NCBI GenBank assembly: GCA_019058165.1
Contig: JAHLVZ010000021.1
Location: 1 to 32,855, forward strand
Direction of reading: 5' to 3'
Source: Candidatus Heimdallarchaeota archaeon
Lineage (GTDB): Archaea > Asgardarchaeota > Heimdallarchaeia > JABLTI01
Length of the DNA: 32,855 bases
Part shown: positions 9,000 through 15,305 of the stretch, piece after piece
Position numbering within the stretch: position 1 is the stretch's first letter
Layout: every line of letters begins with the position of its first letter
Made by a program: the position numbers and the translations under genes
Notes under the pieces: generated by a model
Databases searched by the model: none
What the model saw: the letters and a program-made list of their open reading frames with translations, nothing else
What the model was told of the DNA's origin: nothing

Positions 9000-9401
9000 A
9001 TGAGTAAATCCGTGCATTGTCCGTTTTGCGGTTCTGTTATAGAGAGTGAATCACAATTTTGTCAAAGCTGTGGTGCATCTCTGACTGCTGTGGAGGAAGT
9101 AATTCCATCGAAAAAAACACAAACAGATGTAAAAGTAAGTTCTGAGATATATCAACAACCAACAACTTTGTATGTTCCACAAGAACAAGAAAAAGAAGAT
9201 TCCTTAGGAATTCTGTCCCTTATTTCAGGAATACTCGGTTTATTTCTCTTGTTGTTTTTTGCCATTGGTGCAATAATAACTGGGCACATAGCAAGAAGAA
9301 AAACTAAAAGCTCGAAGGGATTAATTGGATTAATCCTTGGTTATGCTGGTCTTGCAATTGCTTTAGGCGTTGTACTTTGGATGGCTTCAAGGTTTTGGTG
9401 A
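9000..9401 (+). CDS. Zinc-ribbon / DUF4190-like membrane protein, copy 2
   Basis: Second tandem paralogue, 133 aa: zinc ribbon CPFCGSVIESESQFCQSCGA, a shorter and less Pro-rich linker with the shared TTLYVPQEQEKEDSLGILSLISGI junction, then two hydrophobic helices around a GHIARRKTKSSKGLIGLILGYAG loop. The ribbon and loop are closest to copy 3 (both have CGSVIES and GHIAR), so copies 2 and 3 look like the more recent duplicates. Start is the ATG at 9000, with GTTGGAGGGACG upstream. No function is assigned. Confidence 0.75.
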   Translation: MSKSVHCPFCGSVIESESQFCQSCGASLTAVEEVIPSKKTQTDVKVSSEIYQQPTTLYVPQEQEKEDSLGILSLISGILGLFLLLFFAIGAIITGHIARRKTKSSKGLIGLILGYAGLAIALGVVLWMASRFW

Positions 9402-9499
9402 CACTAAAAACCGAATAATTTATTTTAAGAATAAGAATCCTATATAAATGAGAAAAGCAAACATAATTAGCTAATAGAAATTATGTTGGAAAACGAAAA

Positions 9500-9943
9500 A
9501 TGAGTGAAAAAGAGGAGTATTGTCCATATTGTGGTTCTGTAATAGAAAGTGGCACACAATTCTGTCAGAACTGTGGAGCTGCCCTATCCGAAGTAGAAAA
9601 AACATCCAAAGTACAAATAATACAAACACCACCACAAGCAAGTACTGGTTACTATCAACAACCAGCTGCTCAACAAGGACCATATCATCAACAGACAACA
9701 ACGGTTTATGCTCCACAAAAGAAAGCAGACGATGCAATGGGTATATTATCACTTATTATGGGAATACTTGGTTGGATTATGGTTTTACCAGTTATTGGGA
9801 GTATCATTGCTATAGTATTGGGTCATATAGCTAGAAGTAGATCTAAAAGTGTCACAGGATTAGTTGGGTTAATTCTAGGCTATTCGTTTATTATAATAGT
9901 TGGAATAATATTTATGATAATTTTCATTCCCCTTTATGTTTAG
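9500..9943 (+). CDS. Zinc-ribbon / DUF4190-like membrane protein, copy 3
   Basis: Third tandem paralogue, 147 aa: zinc ribbon CPYCGSVIESGTQFCQNCGA, a linker rich in Gln/Pro/Tyr (QASTGYYQQPAAQQGPYHQQ), then DDAMGILSLIMGILGW and two membrane helices around GHIARSRSKSVTGLVGLILGY. Linker composition and the TTVYAPQKK motif before the first helix match copy 1 (TTVYTPQKK), so the modules may have recombined between copies. An inverted repeat (9955-9970) follows. Function unknown; related proteins are common in Asgard and other archaea as small membrane scaffolds. Confidence 0.75.
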   Translation: MSEKEEYCPYCGSVIESGTQFCQNCGAALSEVEKTSKVQIIQTPPQASTGYYQQPAAQQGPYHQQTTTVYAPQKKADDAMGILSLIMGILGWIMVLPVIGSIIAIVLGHIARSRSKSVTGLVGLILGYSFIIIVGIIFMIIFIPLYV

Positions 9944-9954
9944 AGTCAAGTAAT

Positions 9955-9970
9955 TTCTCTCATCAGAGAA
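9955..9970 (+). terminator. Short stem-loop after the zinc-ribbon triplet
   Basis: TTCTCT-CATC-AGAGAA forms a 6-bp stem 11 nt after the stop of copy 3. It has no strong T-run, so the terminator call is tentative. Confidence 0.35.
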
Positions 9971-10087
9971 TTAGACATAATGAATTAACTAGAATAGCTA
10001 ATTGTAAACTAAAAGGTGACAATGTATAGGAGAGGAAATGTTTTGACAGTTGACAATGTGATACCTTTCTTATAAAAAGCGAAAAAA

Positions 10088-10130
10088 GAAGATAGAAATT
10101 TTAGTCTTCTCTAAAAAGAGAGCTATCTTC
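10088..10130. terminator. Nested inverted repeat between convergent genes
   Basis: An outer 8-bp stem GAAGATAG (10088-10095) / CTATCTTC (10123-10130) encloses a second hairpin TCTCT-AAAA-AGAGA (10108-10121). It sits just downstream of the stop of the minus-strand longin-like gene and 145 nt after the plus-strand triplet, where a bidirectional terminator is expected. Confidence 0.45.
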
Positions 10131-10140
10131 AACTGGGGTT

Positions 10141-10791
10141 CTAAAATGCTCCACGCACGACAGGATGCAAACCGTAATGTTCTGTTCCGTCAGGTCGTTC
10201 CATTTTTTGAACGAATCTATTAGATTCTAATTTTGTTAGTGTAGATTCAGCATCTTTGTCAGATATTCTGAGAAAACGTATTATCTCAGTAACTGAGACT
10301 CTTCTTTTGTAACGAATAAAAGACATTAAACGAGCTTCTTTCGAATCAAATCGTAATTCTTGTTGGACTTTTTCCTTAGAGTGAGTTCCTAATTCTCTTC
10401 TTGTTTCTTCTTTGATGCCAAATAACCTCCTTACTGTGGGGGCAATCTTTTTGAACCTATCAATAGGAATAGGATCACCTGATACTAAGAACTCCTTGCT
10501 GAACATTAGATTAAAATGATCAGCAACACGATTTAATCGCTTATAGGTTATTGGTGCATGCTCACTTGGATCTGTACATGCGACAAAGATTAATTGATCA
10601 CTCATTTTGAAAACGAATCTATATTTGTCTGTTTCAATCCACTTTATTTCTGCCCCAAATGAACCAACAAAGGAATTTACTGCACTCAAAAAACCACTAA
10701 TTAAATTCTCATCACTGTCACTATTATCATATTTTTGGTGAAACAGGCATGTTCCTGATTCTTGTAGAATCCATATTTGTTGCAAATTCAA
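10141..10791 (-). CDS. Longin-like domain fused to a winged-helix domain (Asgard-type)
   Basis: The first ~125 residues look like a longin/profilin-like fold: strand IQ-WILQESGTCLFHQKY, a helix (ENLISGFLSAVNSFVGSF), then strands AEIKWIETDKYRFVFKMSDQLIFVACTD and a long helix (TYKRLNRVADHFNLMFSKEFL). Opening strands of the form xIWILxxxGxxLFxxxY recur in the longin and Roadblock proteins that are unusually abundant in Asgard archaea. Residues ~145-216 form a winged helix (KEARLMSFIRYKRRVSVTEIIRFLRISDKDAESTLTKLESNRFV). This may couple a small-GTPase-system domain to DNA or protein binding. The gene lies at the host side of the element boundary. Family assignment is from pattern only. Confidence 0.6.
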   Translation of the reverse strand: MNLQQIWILQESGTCLFHQKYDNSDSDENLISGFLSAVNSFVGSFGAEIKWIETDKYRFVFKMSDQLIFVACTDPSEHAPITYKRLNRVADHFNLMFSKEFLVSGDPIPIDRFKKIAPTVRRLFGIKEETRRELGTHSKEKVQQELRFDSKEARLMSFIRYKRRVSVTEIIRFLRISDKDAESTLTKLESNRFVQKMERPDGTEHYGLHPVVRGAF

Positions 10792-10881
10792 TTGCTCTTC
10801 ACCTTGTTACTCGAATTACCTCAACTACTAGCTGCAAAAGGAATTTTTGAGATATTAAGACATGTAATATGTAGATGTGCT

Positions 10882-10952
10882 AACACAGTCGTGTTGACAA
10901 GGTTTTTAATGAGAAAAGGAGTATTTTCCTCTGTAATTCGCACGTGGCGAAT
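10882..10952 (+). promoter_or_regulatory. Dyad-rich control region upstream of the RHH gene
   Basis: Two inverted repeats lie in the 180-nt gap before the ribbon-helix-helix gene: AACAC-AGTC-GTGTT (10882-10895) and ATTCGC-ACGTG-GCGAAT (10936-10952, perfect 6-bp arms). The second ends 18 nt before the start codon, immediately before the AAAGGAG ribosome-binding site, a good place for an autoregulatory operator of an RHH repressor. The role is inferred. No attachment-site direct repeat could be recognised here. Confidence 0.45.
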
Positions 10953-10970
10953 CACAAAGGAGCTCATATA

Positions 10971-11465
10971 ATGAAGGATGCACATATTCATATAAGGATT
11001 TCTACAACTGAAAAAAAGAAGTTTCTGGAACTAGCAAAAGCAGAAGGATTGGATCTCTCAGGTTTTTTTATGACTGCAGCCAGGGAGAAGGTATATCGAA
11101 AAGATTATCCAGCAGCTGCAGCAGATAATTCTGTTTTAATAAAAAGAATAGATCAACTAGAAAAGATGGTCCTGCAAAGTAACCAGGAAATAATTAGCAT
11201 CCTGGAAACAACTACACCGGATGAAAAAGAGGATCTATTAATGCATGCAGCAATGGAGAAGATTTACTGGATCCTGCAGCAAGAACAATATCAAAGGGAT
11301 ACTCGAGAGGAATTAAAACAATTGCTCCAGGAACTGGACCAGAAATTAATTGAATACCTGGAAGAAACACCTACAAGATTATTTTCAGCCCTGGACCTAG
11401 CATTAGAGCAATTGGAGAAAGATAAAAAAATAAAGATAGGAAGAAAAATCATTCACTGGTTATAG
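10971..11465 (+). CDS. Ribbon-helix-helix DNA-binding protein with coiled-coil tail
   Basis: Residues 1-40 are a classic RHH (Arc/MetJ-type) domain: strand DAHIHIRIST, helix TEKKKFLELAKAEG, then LDLSGFFMTAAREKV. The rest is a long Gln/Glu/Leu-rich helical segment, probably coiled-coil, for oligomerisation or partner binding. The frame is open from 10944, but the ATG at 10971 has AAAGGAG 8 nt upstream and begins the RHH exactly (164 aa). The gene is opposite in strand to the rest of the element and overlaps the integrase 3' end by 17 nt tail-to-tail. It is probably the element's copy-number, excision or operon regulator, given the dyads just upstream. Confidence 0.75.
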   Translation: MKDAHIHIRISTTEKKKFLELAKAEGLDLSGFFMTAAREKVYRKDYPAAAADNSVLIKRIDQLEKMVLQSNQEIISILETTTPDEKEDLLMHAAMEKIYWILQQEQYQRDTREELKQLLQELDQKLIEYLEETPTRLFSALDLALEQLEKDKKIKIGRKIIHWL

Positions 11466-12390
11466 AACCCATAGTAACGATGATTTTATTCTTCAAGGCT
11501 TCCCTGTAACTATGAATCTTCTGAGATTCTTTAATCCCCAGGTAAAGATAAGTGGTTTGAAGATTAGCATGGCCAAGAGCAAAGGAAATATCAGCAATAT
11601 CAATGTTGAAATCAAAGTAAAGAATCGATGCAAAAGTCCTTCGTAATCGATGAGCATGGATTTTGAAACCGAGTTGATGACTTAAGCGAAGAAATGTTTG
11701 CTGGAGCCATTTACCAGAAGGTCTTTTCTCTGTGGATTTGAGAATAAGAAATGATTCATTAGTTGAATTTAAAGGAAGAAATTTTTTTCGTAATCGCAAC
11801 CATTGCTGCAGCACTTTTCTTTGATAAGGAAATATTGGGATCCTCCTGGTTTTCTGTCCTTTGCTTTGGTGAATGTGCAAGAGATCTTCTTTTAGATCAA
11901 TATCTTGGATATTAATGCTAATTAATTCTTGTAACCGGAGCCCAAAATTAAGCATGGTCCAGGTAGCCATCTTTAAGGAAGGATTGTGAGTAGTTGCTGC
12001 CATTAGTTGATCTACTTCTTCAGGTGAGAGAGCAGTTTTTTGTTCGCCTTTTGGAACTTTGAATCCGGAATAATATTTCTCCATTAATGCAAGTCTTTCA
12101 AGTGAAAAAGTAATCGAAAACGAATAACCGGTTTCCTCAGCTAGATATCTGTAGAAATAAATGATGTAGAGAAGATAGAGTTTAATGGTTGATCGTTTGC
12201 AACCAGATTGGATTTTGTATTGAGCAAAGAGAGCTAATTCTTGTCTACCAACATTATAGATTCTGATTTTTCTCTTCTGGAGAAAAAAAAGAAATTGGGA
12301 GATGTAAGATCCCCGGTAATACAAACTATTTGGTGCTAGAGTGGCAATGGATGCCAAGTAACCATTGAGAAGATCTTCTTTGAAAGTCAT
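11449..12390 (-). CDS. Tyrosine recombinase / integrase (XerC/D-like)
   Basis: Site-specific recombinase of 313 aa, the likely enzyme for integration and excision of this element. The N-terminal ~105 residues are a SAM-like core-binding domain. The catalytic domain shows Arg152 (FGLRLQEL), a candidate Lys177/180 in the beta-hairpin SKGQKTRRIP, His247 and Arg250 (HAHRLRRTFAS), His274 (LGHANLQTT) and nucleophile Tyr283 (YLYLG). The R-K-H-R-H-Y set is complete, so it should be active. It is the last gene of the leftward operon and overlaps the coiled-coil gene by 4 nt (ATGA). Its place at the left edge implies an attachment site between it and the longin-like gene. Confidence 0.92.
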   Translation of the reverse strand: MTFKEDLLNGYLASIATLAPNSLYYRGSYISQFLFFLQKRKIRIYNVGRQELALFAQYKIQSGCKRSTIKLYLLYIIYFYRYLAEETGYSFSITFSLERLALMEKYYSGFKVPKGEQKTALSPEEVDQLMAATTHNPSLKMATWTMLNFGLRLQELISINIQDIDLKEDLLHIHQSKGQKTRRIPIFPYQRKVLQQWLRLRKKFLPLNSTNESFLILKSTEKRPSGKWLQQTFLRLSHQLGFKIHAHRLRRTFASILYFDFNIDIADISFALGHANLQTTYLYLGIKESQKIHSYREALKNKIIVTMGSITSE

Positions 12391-12623
12391 TGTTTCTCCT
12401 CCAATTGTTTGAACCTTCGAGCAAGAACATTAATCTCTACACTCTGAATTGTTAGACGTTTCTTGGCTTTAGCTAATTCTCTCTCGAGAGTTGCTATTTT
12501 TTCAAGTGCCTTTTGTAAGAGATCTTCTTCTATTAATTGGTCCATTGGTGGTTTAGTTTTAGTTTCAGCCAGGTCAAGCACCTCCCAAAAGTTTTCTTCC
12601 AGCATGAAGGATTTCTGCTCCAT
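12387..12623 (-). CDS. Small coiled-coil protein
   Basis: A 78-aa protein, almost entirely helical and highly charged, with a heptad-like segment from residue ~30 on (LLQKALEKIATLERELAKAKKRLTIQ). Its stop overlaps the integrase ATG by 4 nt, so translation is probably coupled. It overlaps the zinc-ribbon gene upstream by 50 nt; a later ATG at 12605 (MLEENFWEV) would reduce the overlap and is a plausible alternative start. It could be an integrase accessory factor, but nothing in the sequence proves that. Confidence 0.6.
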   Translation of the reverse strand: MEQKSFMLEENFWEVLDLAETKTKPPMDQLIEEDLLQKALEKIATLERELAKAKKRLTIQSVEINVLARRFKQLEEKQ

Positions 12624-12810
12624 CTGGAAGCTTGATCACAGATTCTCTTGAAATAGCAGTAAGTGGACTAGATTTGCCTTGATGAATTTTCCGAAAAGTG
12701 ATTTCGCATTGTATGCAACGATAAAAGAGAATGTAGTCTTGGGTTGTGAATGGTCCAAGCTTCCGAGCAATCAAGGGAACATCTCGACCACAGTTTGGAC
12801 AGCAGATCAT
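12574..12810 (-). CDS. Small zinc-ribbon protein
   Basis: The protein (78 aa) begins MICCPNCGRDVP, with a second pair YRCIQCEITF about 25 residues later, giving a four-Cys zinc ribbon. The tail (RESVIKLPDGAEILHAGRKLLGGA) is unassigned. The frame is open further up to 12837, but the ATG at 12810 makes an ATGA overlap with the radical SAM stop and has GGAGG 10 nt upstream. A DNA- or RNA-binding role is typical of such ribbons, but the partner is unknown. Confidence 0.65.
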   Translation of the reverse strand: MICCPNCGRDVPLIARKLGPFTTQDYILFYRCIQCEITFRKIHQGKSSPLTAISRESVIKLPDGAEILHAGRKLLGGA

Positions 12811-13655
12811 TTGGTGAGATCCTCCTTTGCTTTCCATGCATCGATTTGGTTTAGAGCATCGGTCTTCCAGGAAAGTTTTAGATCATATTTCTCTTTCAGA
12901 AGTATGGTTTCATCGTAAAAGCGAATGTAATCTTTCGCAGACCAAAGAGTCTCTAATTCATAGTTAGCTAATCCACAAACCATTGTTGCAGAATCTAGAT
13001 TATAGTTGATCAAATCCTGAATAATCTCAGGAGTGGGTTTCAAAGGTGGTTCTATGCTGGCAAAAATCTTATGACCCAATTTCTTCGCTTTGCTTAAAGT
13101 TACAATCCTTGCTAGATGTCTGCTGCTATTCGGTTCATATTTTTCTTTCTCTTTGGAGGATAATCTACCAGTAATTGATAGACCAATAATATGTCTCTCA
13201 GGATTAAAGAAATCAAGATAACGAAAGATCTTTGCATTCTTAGTAATGAATAATACCCAATTATTTCGTAGAAGTTGCAGCCATTGCTTGAAAATCTGGA
13301 AGTATGTTGGTGATTCAAAAAAGATATCCGGAAAAGGATCTGTCATATTACTAGCAATAATTACAGCGTTGGAAGGAAGAAAAGGTAGTTCTTTGACAAG
13401 CAAATCAAGAGCATTTTTACAAAACTCTATTTTATGGAATGCTCCAGATTTAGGACCCCAATTTCTGAAATTCTTCTTTTCATATTTGTATTTAATCCAA
13501 CAATAAGAGCAATTATTTGCACAACCTTTTGTTAGACTACAGCCAATAAAAATTGGTTCAAAACCAACTATCTCTTTGACTTCATTAATCCAGGGAAATT
13601 TACACTCATTCAAAATGCTGGATTTGGTTATTAGTGGAATTTCTAGAAAAGTCAT
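12807..13655 (-). CDS. Radical SAM protein, SPL / phage Gp37-like
   Basis: A 282-aa radical SAM enzyme. The cluster-binding motif is Cys45-x3-Cys49-x2-Cys52 (GCANNCSYCW), preceded by another Cys39. Downstream are ASNMTDPFPD, a VLFITKNAKIFRYLDFF strand-helix and HIIGLSITGRLSSKEKEKYEPNSSRHLARI. This resembles the order in spore-photoproduct-lyase-like radical SAM proteins (TDPY.P, TKS, SITT, EP) and the phage Gp37/DUF5131 group. A role in DNA-lesion repair or nucleic-acid modification is plausible, not proven. It overlaps the PD-(D/E)XK-like nuclease upstream and the zinc ribbon downstream by 4 nt each, so the three are probably translated together. Confidence 0.75.
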   Translation of the reverse strand: MTFLEIPLITKSSILNECKFPWINEVKEIVGFEPIFIGCSLTKGCANNCSYCWIKYKYEKKNFRNWGPKSGAFHKIEFCKNALDLLVKELPFLPSNAVIIASNMTDPFPDIFFESPTYFQIFKQWLQLLRNNWVLFITKNAKIFRYLDFFNPERHIIGLSITGRLSSKEKEKYEPNSSRHLARIVTLSKAKKLGHKIFASIEPPLKPTPEIIQDLINYNLDSATMVCGLANYELETLWSAKDYIRFYDETILLKEKYDLKLSWKTDALNQIDAWKAKEDLTK

Positions 13656-14239
13656 TGCTGCAGGTCCTCCTTTTTTGCTTTTAGTTCAGGAATGAAATCA
13701 AGGATTGACGGACCAACAACAATAGGCTCAGGCTGAATGTCAAGATCCCAGAGTTTGTTGATGATTTTCTGCTTATATTTTTTCCAAGGCTTATGCTTCT
13801 TAGATTTTGTAGCAGCAAGAATCTGTTCGACATTTTCCTTAATATCATCATAAAGTAAAACGCCTAAACTATGTTCTTTTAGAAAGTTGAATTCTTTTCC
13901 GAAATGATAGATCATAGAAGCAAAATCGTTGGCATTCTTAGGGAAAGCAATATAGCAGTAATCAAACCAGGAATGTCGAATCCAAGCTTGAGAGAGAAGT
14001 TTGGGAAAATTATTCATTTTAACTTCAATAGAGAAAAGAGTGTACTTGTCTGTTTTCTTATGCTTATACCCAGCAACAATATCAAATTCGTAGATATTAT
14101 CCCTCAAACACCAGCGTAGTTTATGATCCTTACCAAATTTGGTAATCTTATTCCAAAGCCATTCTGCAAAGAAACGATAATAGTAGAATTCACTGTCAGG
14201 ATTGTTTTTTCGTTCCTCAATGAGCTTATCAGAAAACAT
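13652..14239 (-). CDS. PD-(D/E)XK-like nuclease candidate
   Basis: A 195-aa protein whose middle has the restriction-endonuclease-fold signature: an acidic pair in NIYEFDIVAGYKH (Glu51/Asp53), then after a turn the strand LFSIEVKMNN with Glu72-x-Lys74, followed by a helix containing QAWIRHSWFDYCYIAFP. This D...ExK spacing and the downstream strand match many phage and mobile-element PD-(D/E)XK nucleases. The C-terminus is basic (KSKKHKPWKKYKQK). It overlaps the radical SAM start by 4 nt and the upstream gene by 1 nt. A DNA endonuclease acting together with the radical SAM protein is inferred from operon coupling only. Confidence 0.6.
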   Translation of the reverse strand: MFSDKLIEERKNNPDSEFYYYRFFAEWLWNKITKFGKDHKLRWCLRDNIYEFDIVAGYKHKKTDKYTLFSIEVKMNNFPKLLSQAWIRHSWFDYCYIAFPKNANDFASMIYHFGKEFNFLKEHSLGVLLYDDIKENVEQILAATKSKKHKPWKKYKQKIINKLWDLDIQPEPIVVGPSILDFIPELKAKKEDLQQ

Positions 14240-14460
14240 TAAATCAAATCCTCCTTCGATATTCCAGGAACGTCTTTTCGTAATTCCCTGGCTCTCTGCT
14301 GGACCATATCCTGCAAAGAACCAATCACTCGATCCATTTCTCGGACTTGCTCTCGAAGCAGTTTCTCTCGAGTAAAATAATAAGCCCTACTCATGGATCC
14401 ATCTTCAAACAACAATGATCGCCAGCAGCAGCGGTCCACAAGAAGTAATTCAGAACTCAA
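14239..14460 (-). CDS. Small helical protein of the element operon
   Basis: A 73-aa protein, mostly helical and Arg-rich (REKLLREQVREMDRVIGSLQDMVQQRARELRKD). The likely start is the TTG at 14460: it makes a TTGA overlap with the zinc-ribbon gene upstream and has GAGGAGG about 7 nt before it. An alternative ATG lies at 14394 (MSRAYYF). Two adjacent Cys (RCCW) occur in the N-terminal part. Function unknown. Confidence 0.55.
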   Translation of the reverse strand: MSSELLLVDRCCWRSLLFEDGSMSRAYYFTREKLLREQVREMDRVIGSLQDMVQQRARELRKDVPGISKEDLI

Positions 14461-14636
14461 TAGAAGTCCTCCTCATCAAATCCTAAAGCATTGTACCAAA
14501 GTTCCTTCAATGTGATTGTTGTTGAAGTATGGCCATCTTCGCATTCATAAATGAGATAGATATGTGGACCATCAATTTCTGGAGAAGATTCCTTGAACTT
14601 CATCGGTTTTCCGCATTTCTCACATTTGGAACTCAT
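14457..14636 (-). CDS. Short zinc-binding protein (59 aa)
   Basis: A short gene reading MSSKCEKCGKPMKFKESS at the N-terminus, with CEKCG as the first zinc pair and YECEDGH about 25 residues later as a Cys/His second half. The remainder ends TLKELWYNALGFDEEDFY. It has GGGAGG 8 nt before the ATG, an ATGA overlap with the 29-aa gene upstream and a TTGA overlap with the next gene. It fills a stretch that would otherwise be a gap in a tightly packed operon, which supports it as real. Confidence 0.6.
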   Translation of the reverse strand: MSSKCEKCGKPMKFKESSPEIDGPHIYLIYECEDGHTSTTITLKELWYNALGFDEEDFY

Positions 14637-14722
14637 GTGATGAACCTCCCAATTATTCGCATGAGTAGATCCAGGAATCGTATTATGATCCTAGTCCGGC
14701 GGTTAACTTTTACTTTGGTCAT
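14633..14722 (-). CDS. Possible 29-aa basic/hydrophobic microprotein
   Basis: It starts MTKVKVNRRTRIIIRFLDLL and ends MRIIGRFIT: a basic, amphipathic or membrane-seeking helix. Support is positional. It has an ATGA overlap at both ends (with the ASCH-like gene stop and the 59-aa gene start) and GGAGG about 8 nt before the ATG. Against it, the length is short and some overlaps arise by chance. If not translated, the segment is a short leader carrying the next gene's ribosome-binding site. Confidence 0.4.
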   Translation of the reverse strand: MTKVKVNRRTRIIIRFLDLLMRIIGRFIT

Positions 14723-15045
14723 GGGTCTTGGACCTCCTTCTGAAAAAGGTGCAAGAAAAAAACAGTCTCATCTGTCAAAGGTGTTGGATAGAATTGTTGG
14801 ATCTCTGAAATAGCAGCCTCTCGAGTCCTGGTATCAGTGTCGATGCAAAGTAACACTGTAGATAATTCTGCAAGAGTGAATTTCACTACAAGAAGACAAA
14901 GGGCAGGGAAAACATTCACATTAGGTTTGTTGTAGATCTTTACTTTTTCTCCTTCTTTGGCAAACTTGCTCTTCCTGAGAGTAGTAAACATTGGTTGATC
15001 AAGCTTGGACCAATACTTGGAGAAAACAATAACAGTATCACTCAT
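14719..15045 (-). CDS. ASCH/PUA-like domain protein (tentative)
   Basis: A 108-aa protein. The order of elements recalls ASCH domains: FSKYWSKLDQPMFTTLRKSKFAKEGEKVKIYNK (loop with Thr/Arg followed by a GEKVKIY strand in place of the GD.V.I signature), then a strand VVKFTLAELSTVLL, an acidic segment DTDTRTREAAISEIQQFYP, and TPLTDETVFFLHLFQKE. ASCH proteins bind RNA or modified nucleosides. The call rests on pattern alone. It overlaps both neighbours by 4 nt (ATGA). Confidence 0.45.
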   Translation of the reverse strand: MSDTVIVFSKYWSKLDQPMFTTLRKSKFAKEGEKVKIYNKPNVNVFPALCLLVVKFTLAELSTVLLCIDTDTRTREAAISEIQQFYPTPLTDETVFFLHLFQKEVQDP

Positions 15046-15305
15046 TTGTTATGGTCCTCCTTCATTTTTGGATTTCGATGCTTGATCTGCTTGAGCCTTT
15101 GATCATAGTAGTAATTCTTATGTTCATCAGCTAGAATCAAATTGATGGATTTCTTCTCTGCTAATGTTAGCAGATCGTAATCGACAATTCCTTTTAGAAC
15201 CAGATTATATAGCAGAAGGTTGATGTATCCAACGTTATCATTAGTAGATTTCAAGCCATTGATTTTGATCAAATGCCTATGTATTCCTTGCTTTGTTAGA
15301 AGCAT
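15042..15305 (-). CDS. Small element protein, unknown
   Basis: An 87-aa protein starting MLLTKQGIHRHLIKINGLK. It is predicted helical, with a hydrophobic centre (VGYINLLLYNLVLKGIVDYDLLTLAEKK) that could be the core of a small helical bundle, and a basic tail. It abuts the sulfotransferase stop directly and overlaps the ASCH-like gene by 4 nt. GGAGGAGG precedes the ATG. No family recognised. Confidence 0.5.
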   Translation of the reverse strand: MLLTKQGIHRHLIKINGLKSTNDNVGYINLLLYNLVLKGIVDYDLLTLAEKKSINLILADEHKNYYYDQRLKQIKHRNPKMKEDHNK

